Shown here: piece by piece, positions 37,156 through 45,990 of the stretch | Numbering within the stretch: position 1 is the stretch's first letter | Layout of the letters: each line of letters begins with the position of its first letter | Origin: Alloalcanivorax marinus | GTDB taxonomy: Bacteria > Pseudomonadota > Gammaproteobacteria > Pseudomonadales > Alcanivoracaceae | Assembly (NCBI RefSeq): GCF_016785095.1 | Contig: NZ_JAEKJB010000011.1 | Location: 124,001 to 188,000, forward strand | Direction of reading: 5' to 3' | Length of the DNA stretch: 64,000 nt | Notes under the pieces: generated by a model | Seen by the model: only the letters and a program-made list of their open reading frames with translations | Told to the model about the DNA's origin: nothing | The model's database searches: none | Made by a program: the position numbers and the translations under genes

Positions 37156-38232
37156 TTATCGCGCCCGGCTCCGGACAGCCACCGACCGGGCTACCCTGGG
37201 GCCGATGGAAAGCACGATAAGCAGGCGTAGAAACTGCGAAGCGAGAATCAGCGGCAGAATCACGTCCGCTTCCCGGGCAATGATGATGATGGTTTCAATG
37301 CCGCCGGGGCTGAGTGCCAGATAGGCGGTCAGCGGATCGATGGTCGGCACCAGCCGGGCCAGCAGGAACGCGATCACGCCACACAGGGTAATCACCGCCG
37401 CCGCCGCGGACAGCATGATCGGCAGCAGCGTCAAGCAGTGCTTGATGGCGCCGCGATTGAAGGTCAGACCCACGTACCAGCCGGTCATGGTGAAGGCGGG
37501 GATGAACACGAACGGCGGCACCTCGATCGTCAGCAGGCCACTGCCCTGCAGCAGCGTGCCGCCGAAGGCGGGAACCAGAAGCGCCAGGGTGCCGTTGCCA
37601 GTGAGCTTGCTGATGGCGAAGCCGAACAGCGCCAGCGCCAGCCCGGCGAGGATCGGCAGGTAGCTGCCGTGGAACGACCAGGCCAGTGGCAGGGCGGCGC
37701 CGGCGGCATGGCCGCTTCCGTGGTTTTTTTCCAGCAGCGTGGCCATGGCGATGGACGCGACGGACACCAGCACGATCCGTGAGTACTGCATCATCGCCAC
37801 CACGCGGGGATCGGAATGATGGGTGTCGGCAAGCAATACCATGGCCGAGGCCGCGCCGGGAAACAGACCCCAGATGGCGGTGGTGTCGGGCAGCCAGCGA
37901 CGCCGCGCGATGACGATGCTGAATGCCACGATGGCCGCCATGGCGATCAGGTTCACCGAGATCAGCAGCAGCCAGTGCTCCAGGAACACCGCCAGCAAGG
38001 AGGGGGTGATGAAGCCGGCGATCAGGCAACCCATCACGCTTTGCGCGCCCAGCGTGAAGTTGCGGTGCAAGCGCAGGCCGCTGCCGCTCAAGGCAATGAT
38101 CACGCCGGCCACCATCGGCCCGAGCATGAACGCCGCCGGCAGATGCCATCGTCGCATCAGAGCGGCGGCGGCTCCGGAAAGAAGAATCAGGAGCAGCCAG
38201 AAGGAAAGCGTGCGAAAGCCGGTTTTTTTCAT
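37156..38232 (-). CDS. AbrB-type membrane protein (COG3180-like)
   Basis: Membrane protein of 358 residues with about ten helices in two related halves, matching the family called AbrB duplication (often wrongly annotated as ammonia monooxygenase or as a transcription factor). Marks are RRWHLPAAFMLGPMVAGVIIALSG in the first half and LSPGGIETIIIIAREADVILPLILASQFLR near the C terminus. It is 30 bases downstream of the lipase gene on the same strand, so the two are probably co-transcribed. Its transport role is not known. Confidence 0.85.
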   Translation of the reverse strand: MKKTGFRTLSFWLLLILLSGAAAALMRRWHLPAAFMLGPMVAGVIIALSGSGLRLHRNFTLGAQSVMGCLIAGFITPSLLAVFLEHWLLLISVNLIAMAAIVAFSIVIARRRWLPDTTAIWGLFPGAASAMVLLADTHHSDPRVVAMMQYSRIVLVSVASIAMATLLEKNHGSGHAAGAALPLAWSFHGSYLPILAGLALALFGFAISKLTGNGTLALLVPAFGGTLLQGSGLLTIEVPPFVFIPAFTMTGWYVGLTFNRGAIKHCLTLLPIMLSAAAAVITLCGVIAFLLARLVPTIDPLTAYLALSPGGIETIIIIAREADVILPLILASQFLRLLIVLSIGPRVARSVAVRSRAR

Positions 38233-38262
38233 TGTTCGGTTCCGGTGGCGGCGTGGCCGTTT

Positions 38263-39552
38263 TTAATCATGATTGAAAGGCGCGTCCGGGTCGCGTTCGC
38301 CGGGTGGGCCCGGTGGTTGCAGTCGATCGCAATTGGCCGGCGGTGTTTCGCCCGCCCGCCGCGCCTCGACGAACCTGAAGGCGTCGTCCAGAGCGCCGTG
38401 CAGGGCACCGTCGTGGCCCAGGCCCGGGTAGAGCCGCCAGATGATCCGGTTGCCGGCGGCGCACAGTGCCGCCGCCACGGCATACTGCCGCTCGGGCGTG
38501 ATGGTGCGATCCGCCTGACCGGTGCCGATCAGTACGGGGAAGGGGAGGCGCGCCTGGGGCATATCGGTGGTCGGTACCCGCAGGGCGGCCAACTCCCGAG
38601 CAGGGATGGTGAGCAGCTCCTCGGAGGAGGCCACACCCAGTTCCCGTGCCTTGCGCGCGATGTCGGCGGTGCACCCGGCGCGGGCCACCCGCAGCAGCGC
38701 CAGGCCCTTGGGCGTGAGGATTTTCTCCAGGGACGGGCCATCCGGGCGCAACCCGCCGGTGGCGAACGCCAGGAACATGGTCATGGAGCGGCGTGGCGGC
38801 AGCGCCACCGGGCCGTCCGGAAAGGTGCTGTTGGGCCCCGTGATCACGGCGCCGAGAATATTCAGCTCCGGTGCCTGTCGCTGGCTCAGGATCGCCGCGC
38901 CGAGGGCCGCGCCGCCGCCCTGGGACTGGCCGGCCAGGACCACCCGGTTGGCAAGGCGGCGTGGTTCCAGAGCCAGGGCGGCGCGCACCGAATCGAGCAC
39001 CGATTGCCCTTCCGCCCGCCACACCGAATAGGGGTGGGGCCCGGGGCCGCCGAGGCCCTGATAGTCGGTGGCGACCACCGCGAAGCCCCGTTCCAGCCAG
39101 CGGTTGATGTAGGCGGCGTCGCGGCCCTTGAACCCGGCCCAGGAGGGCGCGCAAACATCGGCGATGCCCAGGGTGCCATGGGCCCAGGCCAGTATCGGCC
39201 AGCCGTCCGCCGGTGCCGGAGCGGAGGGCAGAAAGAGGGTGGCGCTCACCGGTACCTGGCCGGAATCCCAGCGCTGATCCGGTGCACTGTAGAGCAGCCG
39301 GCGAACATGGGCGGCGGCTGGAATATCGGCCTGGGGTTCAACCTCCTCGGCGCGCAGCACGGTGCCGGGCGCCGCCGGCACGTCGCCGTCCCAGCGATAA
39401 AACGGAGACAGATCCATGTCGCCGGCGGAGGGGCCGGAGGGTAGTTCGCCGGCCTTCAGCGGGCCGGATGACATCGCGATGAGCCCGGCCAGGCACAGCA
39501 GAGTGATCAGGAGTGGGGCCCGGGAGGTTGTTATTGGAATGGTCATAGGCAA
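38263..39552 (-). CDS. Secreted lipase/esterase, alpha/beta hydrolase
   Basis: Protein of 429 residues with a signal peptide (LLITLLCLAGLIAMSSGPLKA). The nucleophile serine is in AGQSQGGGAALG, the acid in GTGQADRTITPE, and the histidine in PGLGHDGAL; a conserved AWAHGTLG oxyanion segment lies before. It resembles the LIP-type secretory lipases. Both cysteines near SGCTAD-like and ANCDRL positions could form a disulfide. The start could also be two codons downstream. Confidence 0.87.
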   Translation of the reverse strand: MPMTIPITTSRAPLLITLLCLAGLIAMSSGPLKAGELPSGPSAGDMDLSPFYRWDGDVPAAPGTVLRAEEVEPQADIPAAAHVRRLLYSAPDQRWDSGQVPVSATLFLPSAPAPADGWPILAWAHGTLGIADVCAPSWAGFKGRDAAYINRWLERGFAVVATDYQGLGGPGPHPYSVWRAEGQSVLDSVRAALALEPRRLANRVVLAGQSQGGGAALGAAILSQRQAPELNILGAVITGPNSTFPDGPVALPPRRSMTMFLAFATGGLRPDGPSLEKILTPKGLALLRVARAGCTADIARKARELGVASSEELLTIPARELAALRVPTTDMPQARLPFPVLIGTGQADRTITPERQYAVAAALCAAGNRIIWRLYPGLGHDGALHGALDDAFRFVEARRAGETPPANCDRLQPPGPPGERDPDAPFNHD

Positions 39553-39681
39553 TCAACATGAAAACGGCAGTGAATGAATCGATGGAAGATATACCACTGA
39601 TTCCATTGAAGAAATCTGTACTAAATCGATCAACATAACCGTTTTTTCGATGCATCAGGCGCATCAATGATTGATTAATAT

Positions 39682-39695
39682 TGTAAACATTTACA
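39682..39695. promoter_or_regulatory. Candidate operator upstream of the LeuC-like gene
   Basis: TGTAAA-CA-TTTACA, a 6-base inverted repeat in the AT-rich 206-base gap between the divergent lipase and LeuC-like genes, 64 bases before the LeuC-like start codon. The sequence GTAAACATTTACACAT matches GTAAATATGCACATAA at 43054 in 12 of 16 positions. The rest of the gap is AT-rich promoter-like DNA with no gene. Confidence 0.5.
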
Positions 39696-39758
39696 CATTT
39701 TTTGTGCGTGTATATGCTCCAGCCTTTCGTTGTCCCTTCGACGGATTCTGGAGCAGTC

Positions 39759-41186
39759 ATGGCGCCGAAAACCCTCTACGACAAACACATCGATTCGCAC
39801 ACCATCCGCAAGCTGGATGAGCACGGCCACGTGCTGCTCTACATCGACCGGCAGGTGGCGAACGAATACACCAGCCCGCAGGCGTTCAGCGGCCTTCGCG
39901 AGGCGGGTCGAAAGGTGCGTCGGCCGTCCGCCACCCTGGGCGTGGTGGACCATGTGAACCCCACGGCGCCACGCCGTACCGCCGAGGTGGCCGACGCCGG
40001 CGGCGCCCGCCAGGTGTCCTATTTCGGCCGCAACTGCGAGGACTTCGGCATCGAGTTGTTCGATATTCTGGACGGTCGCCAGGGCATCGAGCATGTGGTG
40101 GCGCCGGAGCAGGGCTTCATCCTGCCGGGCATGGTGGTGGCCGCTGGCGACAGCCACACCACCACCTACGGCGCGCTGGGCGCGTTCGGCTTCGGCATCG
40201 GCACCTCGGAGATCGAGCATGTACTGGCCACCCAGACCCTGGCCTATAAGAAGCTCAAGGCCATGCGGGTGGTCGTCAATGGGCCCCTGGCGCCGGGCGT
40301 GACCTCCAAGGACGTGATCATGGCGTTGATCGGGCGCATAGGCGCGTCCGGCGCCTCCGGCTACGCCATCGAATTCAGCGGCTCCGCCATCGATGACCTG
40401 TCCGTGGAGGCGCGCATGACGATCTGCAACATGGCCGTGGAGGCCGGCGCCAGAGGGGCGTTCATGGCGCCGGATGAAAAGGTGTACGCCTATCTCGCCG
40501 ACAAGCCCCGGGCGCCCAAGGGCGAGATGTGGGAGCGGGCGGTGGCGCACTGGCGGACGCTGTACAGCGATCCGGGGGCCCGCTTCGACCGGGAGGTGAC
40601 CCTGGAGGCCGGCGAGTTGGCGCCCATGGTGACCTGGGGCACCAGCCCGGACCAGGTAGTGAGCATCGAGGGTCGCGTTCCGGACCCCGCCGGGGAGCCG
40701 GACCCGTTGCGGCGCATGGATATGCAGCGGGCGCTGCGTTACATGGACCTGGCGCCGGGCACCCGCCTGGATGCCCTGCCCATCACCCATGCCTTCATTG
40801 GCTCCTGCACCAACTCCCGTATCGAGGACCTGCGCGCCGCCGCCGGGGTGCTGCGTGGCCGCAAGGTGGCGCCGGGGGTGCGCGCGATGATCGTGCCCGG
40901 CTCCACGCCGGTGAAGCGCCAGGCGGAAGAGGAAGGGCTGGCCCGGCAATTCATCGACGCCGGTTTTGAATGGCGGCAATCCGGCTGCTCCATGTGCCTG
41001 GCCATGAACGACGACGTGCTCGCCCCCGGTGACCGCTGCGCGTCGAGCACCAACCGTAATTTCGAGGGGCGTCAGGGCGCCGGCGCCCGCACCCACCTGA
41101 TGAGCCCGGCCATGGTGGTGGAAGCCGCCATCGCTGGCCGGCTCGCCGATGTCAGAACCGCGCACGCCGCGAACCCGGAGGCCTGA
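39759..41186 (+). CDS. LeuC-like hydratase large subunit
   Basis: Aconitase-superfamily protein of 475 residues closest in pattern to isopropylmalate isomerase large subunit. Cluster ligands are in FIGSCTNSRIEDLRAA and SGCSMCLAMNDD; CGDSH-type loop reads AAGDSHTTTYGALGAFGFGIG. It starts at ATG 39759 with GGAG 6 bases upstream. No leuB or leuA is nearby; instead it heads a cluster with a CitMHS carrier and an MmgE/PrpD protein, so a catabolic hydratase for citraconate, dimethylmalate or a tricarboxylate is as likely as leucine synthesis. Confidence 0.88.
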   Translation: MAPKTLYDKHIDSHTIRKLDEHGHVLLYIDRQVANEYTSPQAFSGLREAGRKVRRPSATLGVVDHVNPTAPRRTAEVADAGGARQVSYFGRNCEDFGIELFDILDGRQGIEHVVAPEQGFILPGMVVAAGDSHTTTYGALGAFGFGIGTSEIEHVLATQTLAYKKLKAMRVVVNGPLAPGVTSKDVIMALIGRIGASGASGYAIEFSGSAIDDLSVEARMTICNMAVEAGARGAFMAPDEKVYAYLADKPRAPKGEMWERAVAHWRTLYSDPGARFDREVTLEAGELAPMVTWGTSPDQVVSIEGRVPDPAGEPDPLRRMDMQRALRYMDLAPGTRLDALPITHAFIGSCTNSRIEDLRAAAGVLRGRKVAPGVRAMIVPGSTPVKRQAEEEGLARQFIDAGFEWRQSGCSMCLAMNDDVLAPGDRCASSTNRNFEGRQGAGARTHLMSPAMVVEAAIAGRLADVRTAHAANPEA

Positions 41187-41794
41187 TGGAACCTTTCACT
41201 CGAGAACAGGGCGTGGCCGCGCCGCTGCTCTCCGCCAATATCGACACCGACGTAATCATGCCCAAGCAGTTCCTCAAGGGCATCGACCGGGCCGGCCTCG
41301 ACCGGGGCGTATTTCACGATCTGCGATTTCTGCCCGAAGGCGGCCCGAATCCGGAATTCGTGCTTAATCGGGCGCCCTGGCGGGACGCCAGGTTCCTGGT
41401 CGTGGGGCCCAATTTCGGCTGCGGTTCCAGCCGCGAACACGCGGTCTGGGGCTTGCGGCAGCTCGGCATACGGGCGCTGATCGGCAGCAGCTTCGCCGGC
41501 ATTTTCTTCGATAACTGCCAGCGTAACGGCGTGCTGCTGATCGAACTGGACCAGGAGCGGGTGGGGGAGATTGGCGAGTGGGTGTCCGAGGCCGGTAGCG
41601 CGACCCTGGAGATCGACCTGCCGGCGCAGACCATCACCCTGGCCAACGGCGTGGTGGTGGCGTTCGACATCGACGGGCTGCGCAAGGACGTGCTGATCTC
41701 GGGCCTGGACGCCATCGACCGCACGCTCACCATGAGTGACCGGATCGAGCGGTTCGAGGCCCGGCATTTCGCCGACCAGCCCTGGCTGGCCTGA
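41186..41794 (+). CDS. LeuD-like hydratase small subunit
   Basis: Swivel subunit of 202 residues that completes the active site of the preceding large subunit. Marks are SANIDTDVIMPKQFLKGIDRAGL, FLVVGPNFGCGSSREHAVWGL and SSFAGIFFDNCQRNGVL. Its ATG shares one base with the stop codon of the large-subunit gene, so the two are translationally coupled. It ends 10 bases before the end of the convergent regulator gene. Confidence 0.9.
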   Translation: MEPFTREQGVAAPLLSANIDTDVIMPKQFLKGIDRAGLDRGVFHDLRFLPEGGPNPEFVLNRAPWRDARFLVVGPNFGCGSSREHAVWGLRQLGIRALIGSSFAGIFFDNCQRNGVLLIELDQERVGEIGEWVSEAGSATLEIDLPAQTITLANGVVVAFDIDGLRKDVLISGLDAIDRTLTMSDRIERFEARHFADQPWLA

Positions 41795-41803
41795 CGGCCC
41801 GCC

Positions 41804-42988
41804 CTACGGCAGCTTGCCCACGTAGTTGGCGCGCTGCCGGGACACCGGCTGCTGGCATTGCTCGCTGGCATGGGCGATCCAGCCGATGGCGCGGGCGATG
41901 CCGGCCAGGGCCAGCTCCTGGCCGGCCAGGTTGCATTTGCGCCCCACGAAACTGGCCAGCAGCACGAACTCAGGCGGCTTTTGCACCAGCTCATCCGCCA
42001 CCTCGGTGGCTTTCATCAGATTCTGGAATTCCGAATCGGATTCGAACAGCGCCGTGAGCGCCTTCATCAGGTTCGCCACCCGTGGATCCTTGACCTTGTG
42101 GGTGGAGTGATTGAAACCGGGGATCTCTCCATTCTGGCTGAAATACTGCAGCACCGGCGGGGTCGGGTCCTTGGCGGTGCAGATTTCCGTGAGCAGACGG
42201 TTGGCGGCCTGGTGCCGGGCGTACGCCGTCCGCCGGCCCTGATAGGTGGTCAGCCCGGCGATGGCCGCGTAGTAGGGCGTCACGCCGGTGCGCGCGGCGG
42301 CCCGCACGCTGTAGGTGCAGTGGTCGAACTCATGATCGATGAACAGCACCAGCAGGCGCCGGATCATATCCTCGTAGGCCGGGTCCAGCCCCAGCTCGCG
42401 GGTCAGGAATTGGTGCAGCGGCGAGGCGTCCGGCACGCCCCGGCCGGCGATCAGCGAGGCCAGAATGCGCACCACGTCGGCGCCGGTGCGGGCGTAGGCG
42501 TCCGGCGACAGATCGAAGGCGCGGGGATTCTCCCGCTCGACCAGGGGAAACAGCGCGATGGCCTTTTCCGACACGGTCATGTCCCGGTACAGCTCAAGCA
42601 ATGGCTTGGTGGCCTTCGGCATGGTCGGCAGCGAATCGGAGAACGCCCCCGGTGACTGCCAGATCAGCTCCGCGGCCTCCTCGACGGAGGCCGAATCGGC
42701 CAGCTCCGTGGCGCTGACGCCACGGTAGTAGACGCCGTTGTCCGTGAGCAGGGTGATGGCGCTGCTTTGTATTCCCAGGTCCAGTGCGGGCTGCCGTTCG
42801 GTTCGCGGTCGGCGTTCCCCGTTGCTCAGTGCCTCGATATCCGCCGCCCAGTAGCGCCGTTTTCTTGATCCCTCGACTTTCACCGAGCGAATGCCTTTGC
42901 GGCTTACGTAAGCGTAGAGCGTGGGCAGGCTCACGCCGAGCATGCCGGCGGCCTCCTCGGCCGTCAGATAGAGATGATCATCACTCAC
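41804..42988 (-). CDS. HTH-fused, degenerate citrate-synthase-fold protein (probable regulator)
   Basis: Protein of 394 residues. Residues about 6-50 form an excisionase/MerR-like helix-turn-helix (YLTAEEAAGMLGVSLPTLYAYVSRKG), and residues about 70-394 a citrate-synthase fold (LFIDHEFDHCTYSVRAAAR, ARAIGWIAHASEQ, VSRQRANYVGK). Compared with E. coli GltA from memory, the histidine of GPAHGG is lost (here YQGRRTA, about 249-255), the second histidine is kept (GFNH, His294), and the aspartate of NVDFYSG is lost (PPEFVLLAS). The acid-binding arginines near the C terminus appear retained. It is therefore unlikely to be a working synthase and likely to sense a citrate-like ligand. It is divergent from the CitMHS gene. 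Confidence 0.85.
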   Translation of the reverse strand: MSDDHLYLTAEEAAGMLGVSLPTLYAYVSRKGIRSVKVEGSRKRRYWAADIEALSNGERRPRTERQPALDLGIQSSAITLLTDNGVYYRGVSATELADSASVEEAAELIWQSPGAFSDSLPTMPKATKPLLELYRDMTVSEKAIALFPLVERENPRAFDLSPDAYARTGADVVRILASLIAGRGVPDASPLHQFLTRELGLDPAYEDMIRRLLVLFIDHEFDHCTYSVRAAARTGVTPYYAAIAGLTTYQGRRTAYARHQAANRLLTEICTAKDPTPPVLQYFSQNGEIPGFNHSTHKVKDPRVANLMKALTALFESDSEFQNLMKATEVADELVQKPPEFVLLASFVGRKCNLAGQELALAGIARAIGWIAHASEQCQQPVSRQRANYVGKLP

Positions 42989-43044
42989 GGAAATCGATCC
43001 TGGTTGTTCGCGAACGGGACGTCGGTGTATTGGAGCATAGGTGA

Positions 43045-43061
43045 ATATTTACTGTAAATAT
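43045..43061. promoter_or_regulatory. Candidate operator between regulator and CitMHS gene
   Basis: Perfect 17-base palindrome ATATTTAC-T-GTAAATAT, 57 bases upstream of the regulator start and 107 bases upstream of the carrier start. Its right half plus flank (GTAAATATGCACATAA) resembles the site at 39684. Its position suits autoregulation and control of the carrier. Confidence 0.6.
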
Positions 43062-43072
43062 GCACATAAAAA

Positions 43073-43089
43073 ATCAAGATTTACTTGAT
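43073..43089. promoter_or_regulatory. Second palindrome in the same promoter region
   Basis: Inverted repeat ATCAAG-ATTTA-CTTGAT, 12 bases after the palindrome at 43045. It may be a second operator or part of the carrier promoter. Confidence 0.4.
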
Positions 43090-43167
43090 TATAGTCAATG
43101 TGTACGGTTCTGCCTTGATCGCCCCGGGGCGGTTCGCGTTATTCGGAAAATAAAAAAGGAAAGCGAT

Positions 43168-44457
43168 ATGGCTTGGATTGGTTTCGGTATGGTCATCACC
43201 TTCATGACGCTGATCATGACCAAGCGGTTGTCCGCCGTGGTGGCCCTTATTCTTGTCCCGGTGATTTTCGGCCTGTTCGCCGGCCTGGGCGGCGACATGG
43301 GCGGCATGGTCATGGAGGGGATGCGCAAGGTGGCGCCCATCGCCATCATGCTGGTGTTCGCGATTCTGCTGTTCTCGATCATGTATGACGCCGGCCTGTT
43401 CGAGCCGTTGGTCAAATCGATTACCCGGTTCGCCGGTCACGACCCGCTGCGCATCGCGCTGGCCACGGCGTTCCTCGGCGCCGCCACTTCCTTCGATGGC
43501 GACGGCACCAGTACGGTATTGATCGTGGTGACGGCCATGCTACCGGTCTATCTGCGCATCGGCATGAATCCGCTGATCATCGCGCTGCTTCTGCTGCTCA
43601 CCAACACGATGATCAACATCATTCCCTGGGGTGGCCCCACCGCCCGGGTGGCCAGTGCCCTCCACCTGGATGTGATGGATATTTTCGTCGGGCTGATCCC
43701 GGCCGCCTTGCTGGGCCTGGTGTACGCCACCGGCGTGGCCTGGTGGCTGGGGCTGAGGGAGCGCAAGCGGCTCGGCTGGGAACCGGACAAGGACATGCTG
43801 GCCACCGACAATGGCGCGGACGTGCCGGAAATCGATAACCGCCATCAGCGCCCGAAACTGGTGTGGGTCAATCTGTTCCTGATGCTCGGCATGGCCGGTG
43901 CCATGGGCACCGGCGTGGCGCCGCTGCCGGTGGTGATGGTGGTCACCTTCGCGCTGGCTCTGCTGATCAACTATCCGCGCCTGGCGGAACAGAAGGCGCG
44001 TATCGCCGCCCACGCGGAAAACGCCGTTACCGTGGCCACGCTGATTTTCTCCGCCGGCGTGTTCACCGGCATTCTCACGGGCTCGGGCATGGTGGACGCC
44101 ATGTCGCAGGCGTTCGTGGCGATCATTCCCGACGCCGCCGGCGAGTACATGGCGCCGATCACGGCGTTCGCTTCCTTGCCGTTCACCTTCTTCGTGTCCA
44201 ACGACGCCTATTTCTTTGGCATCGTGCCGATCCTCGCCTCGGCCGGGGCGGAGTACGGCGTCGATCCGATCCATATCGCACGCGCCTCCATGCTGGGCCA
44301 ACCGGTGCATGCGTTGAGTCCGTTGATCGCGCCCATTTATGTAATCGGCGGCCTATTGAACAAGGAGGTGGGGGAACTGCAACGTTTCGCGCTTCTTCCC
44401 GCGATCGGCGCGTCCCTGGTCTTTATTGCCGGAGCCTTCCTGACCGGCGCTATTTAA
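43168..44457 (+). CDS. CitMHS-family citrate-metal:H+ symporter
   Basis: Membrane carrier of 429 residues with about 12 helices. Family marks include TAFLGAATSFDGDGTSTVLIVVTAMLP, LTNTMINIIPWGGPTARVASAL and PFTFFVSNDAYFFGIVPILA. CitMHS proteins import citrate complexed with Mg2+ or Ca2+. The start at 43168 follows AAAAAGGAAAG. It begins a plus-strand run that continues with an OprD-type porin and catabolic genes. Whether the true substrate is citrate or a relative is open. Confidence 0.9.
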   Translation: MAWIGFGMVITFMTLIMTKRLSAVVALILVPVIFGLFAGLGGDMGGMVMEGMRKVAPIAIMLVFAILLFSIMYDAGLFEPLVKSITRFAGHDPLRIALATAFLGAATSFDGDGTSTVLIVVTAMLPVYLRIGMNPLIIALLLLLTNTMINIIPWGGPTARVASALHLDVMDIFVGLIPAALLGLVYATGVAWWLGLRERKRLGWEPDKDMLATDNGADVPEIDNRHQRPKLVWVNLFLMLGMAGAMGTGVAPLPVVMVVTFALALLINYPRLAEQKARIAAHAENAVTVATLIFSAGVFTGILTGSGMVDAMSQAFVAIIPDAAGEYMAPITAFASLPFTFFVSNDAYFFGIVPILASAGAEYGVDPIHIARASMLGQPVHALSPLIAPIYVIGGLLNKEVGELQRFALLPAIGASLVFIAGAFLTGAI

Positions 44458-44550
44458 AGAAAAACAGCAAATAAAAAAACGGGTCCGCATCCGGCTTCGC
44501 CAGGGTGCACGGGGCCCCTCTGTCCAAAATAAGTATAAGAGGTAACCGAA

Positions 44551-45942
44551 ATGAAGATGAAAAACGCAATGGCGGCGGCGCTGGTGATCGGCGCGCCCAC
44601 CCAGGTGATGGCGGTGAGCATCAATGACTATGACCGCACCGGCAACGACGGTGAACTGAATGTGTACATGCGCGCGGTGCATATCGATACCCGCATCGAG
44701 AACGATCTGATGGACGATCTGTTCGGCGGCATCCCGATCGGCGAACGGTTGGGCGGCACCGCCCTGGGCGTGGTCACCGATTACGAATCCCGCTACTGGA
44801 TGGACAGCATCGGCTTCGATGCATCCCTGTACGGCGTCGCCAAGATCGATGCGCGACCGGAAGACCGCGACCTGTTCGACGATACCTCCGGCGACAGCAA
44901 GAGCTTCGGCAAGCTGGGCCAGGCCAACCTGAAATTCCGCCACGGCGGCGAGCACTGGCTGGCCGCCTTCCAGGCGGGCCGGGGCCGGTTCGACGCTGGC
45001 ACCGTGGTCACCAAGGACACCCGGGCGGTACCGGGTAGTTACCAGGGCGCACGCGGGCAAATGCGCTTCGAGGGCCTGGACATCGGCCCCCTGCCCGGCG
45101 TGCTCAGCCTGGATGCCGCCTACATCAATCGCACCTCGCCCCGGGACCGGGAAGACTTCGAAAAGATCGTCAGTGAGTCCGGGGAAGAGATCACCGACAT
45201 CAAGACCTTCGGCGTGGAATACGACGCCCGTCTGATCGCGCTCAAGTTCGCCCGTGGCGTGGCCCGGGACTTTAACCGCAACACCAGCTACGGCCTGACC
45301 CTGCGCGCGTCCATTGGCGAGGACGGCGGCGTCCTCCTGGAAACCCAGTACTACGACTTCCAGAAAGAAGGTGAACTCTGGGACCACGACTGGGCCAGCG
45401 GCGACGCGGCCTACGATGACGACGCCAACTGGCTGAACGTGAACCTGGGCGTGGAAATCGCGCGCTGGGGGCTGGGTCTGTCCTACTCCAAATCCGAGGC
45501 GGAACTCAGTAACGGCATGCTCGGCTACGCCTACTTCGACCACGGCGACAACGCCGATGGCCTGATGGACGCCTGGACCCGCTCCGGCAACGACTTCAAC
45601 AACGATGGCGAGGAAGCCTGGCAGATCGGCGTTCAGTATGACTTCAGCGGCCATTCCCTGGGGCGTATCCCGCTGGATGGCGTCAACGCCATGGCGATCT
45701 TCAAACGCGGTGAATTCGATGCCACCAACCCGCTGTCCGGTGTCAGCAGCGAGGTGGAAGAAAAGCAACTGGAGTACCGCTTGAACTACCGCTTCGACGA
45801 ACCGGAGCACGAGGGCGTCTCCGTGGGCCTGATTTACACCCGCTACTGGATCAATGAGGACTTCGTGGCGCTGGTCTCCGCGCAGCCGGACAACGTGCTG
45901 AACGGTGAGGAGCTGCGCGTGTACGTGGATTACGCGTTCTGA
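44551..45942 (+). CDS. OprD-family outer-membrane porin
   Basis: Substrate-selective porin of 463 residues with signal peptide MKMKNAMAAALVIGAPTQVMA. OprD-like features are the early RYWMDSIGFDASLYGVAKID strand pair, strand-rich sequence with many aromatic girdle residues, and a terminal phenylalanine (YVDYAF). Many family members admit carboxylates, which suits its place just after the CitMHS carrier. AGAGGT precedes the ATG, 93 bases after the carrier gene. Confidence 0.87.
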   Translation: MKMKNAMAAALVIGAPTQVMAVSINDYDRTGNDGELNVYMRAVHIDTRIENDLMDDLFGGIPIGERLGGTALGVVTDYESRYWMDSIGFDASLYGVAKIDARPEDRDLFDDTSGDSKSFGKLGQANLKFRHGGEHWLAAFQAGRGRFDAGTVVTKDTRAVPGSYQGARGQMRFEGLDIGPLPGVLSLDAAYINRTSPRDREDFEKIVSESGEEITDIKTFGVEYDARLIALKFARGVARDFNRNTSYGLTLRASIGEDGGVLLETQYYDFQKEGELWDHDWASGDAAYDDDANWLNVNLGVEIARWGLGLSYSKSEAELSNGMLGYAYFDHGDNADGLMDAWTRSGNDFNNDGEEAWQIGVQYDFSGHSLGRIPLDGVNAMAIFKRGEFDATNPLSGVSSEVEEKQLEYRLNYRFDEPEHEGVSVGLIYTRYWINEDFVALVSAQPDNVLNGEELRVYVDYAF

Positions 45943-45990
45943 CATGGGCGAAACGAAAGGAAAAAGTGAACCTTGAACGGTGAACCCAAC

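Noticed and set aside
39759..41794. Leucine biosynthesis leuCD
   Set aside because: The proteins match LeuC and LeuD in motif, but no leuA or leuB is near and the neighbours are carboxylate transport and catabolism genes; I therefore left the gene symbols blank.
41804..42988. Citrate synthase gltA or methylcitrate synthase prpC
   Set aside because: An N-terminal helix-turn-helix is present and two catalytic residues are missing.
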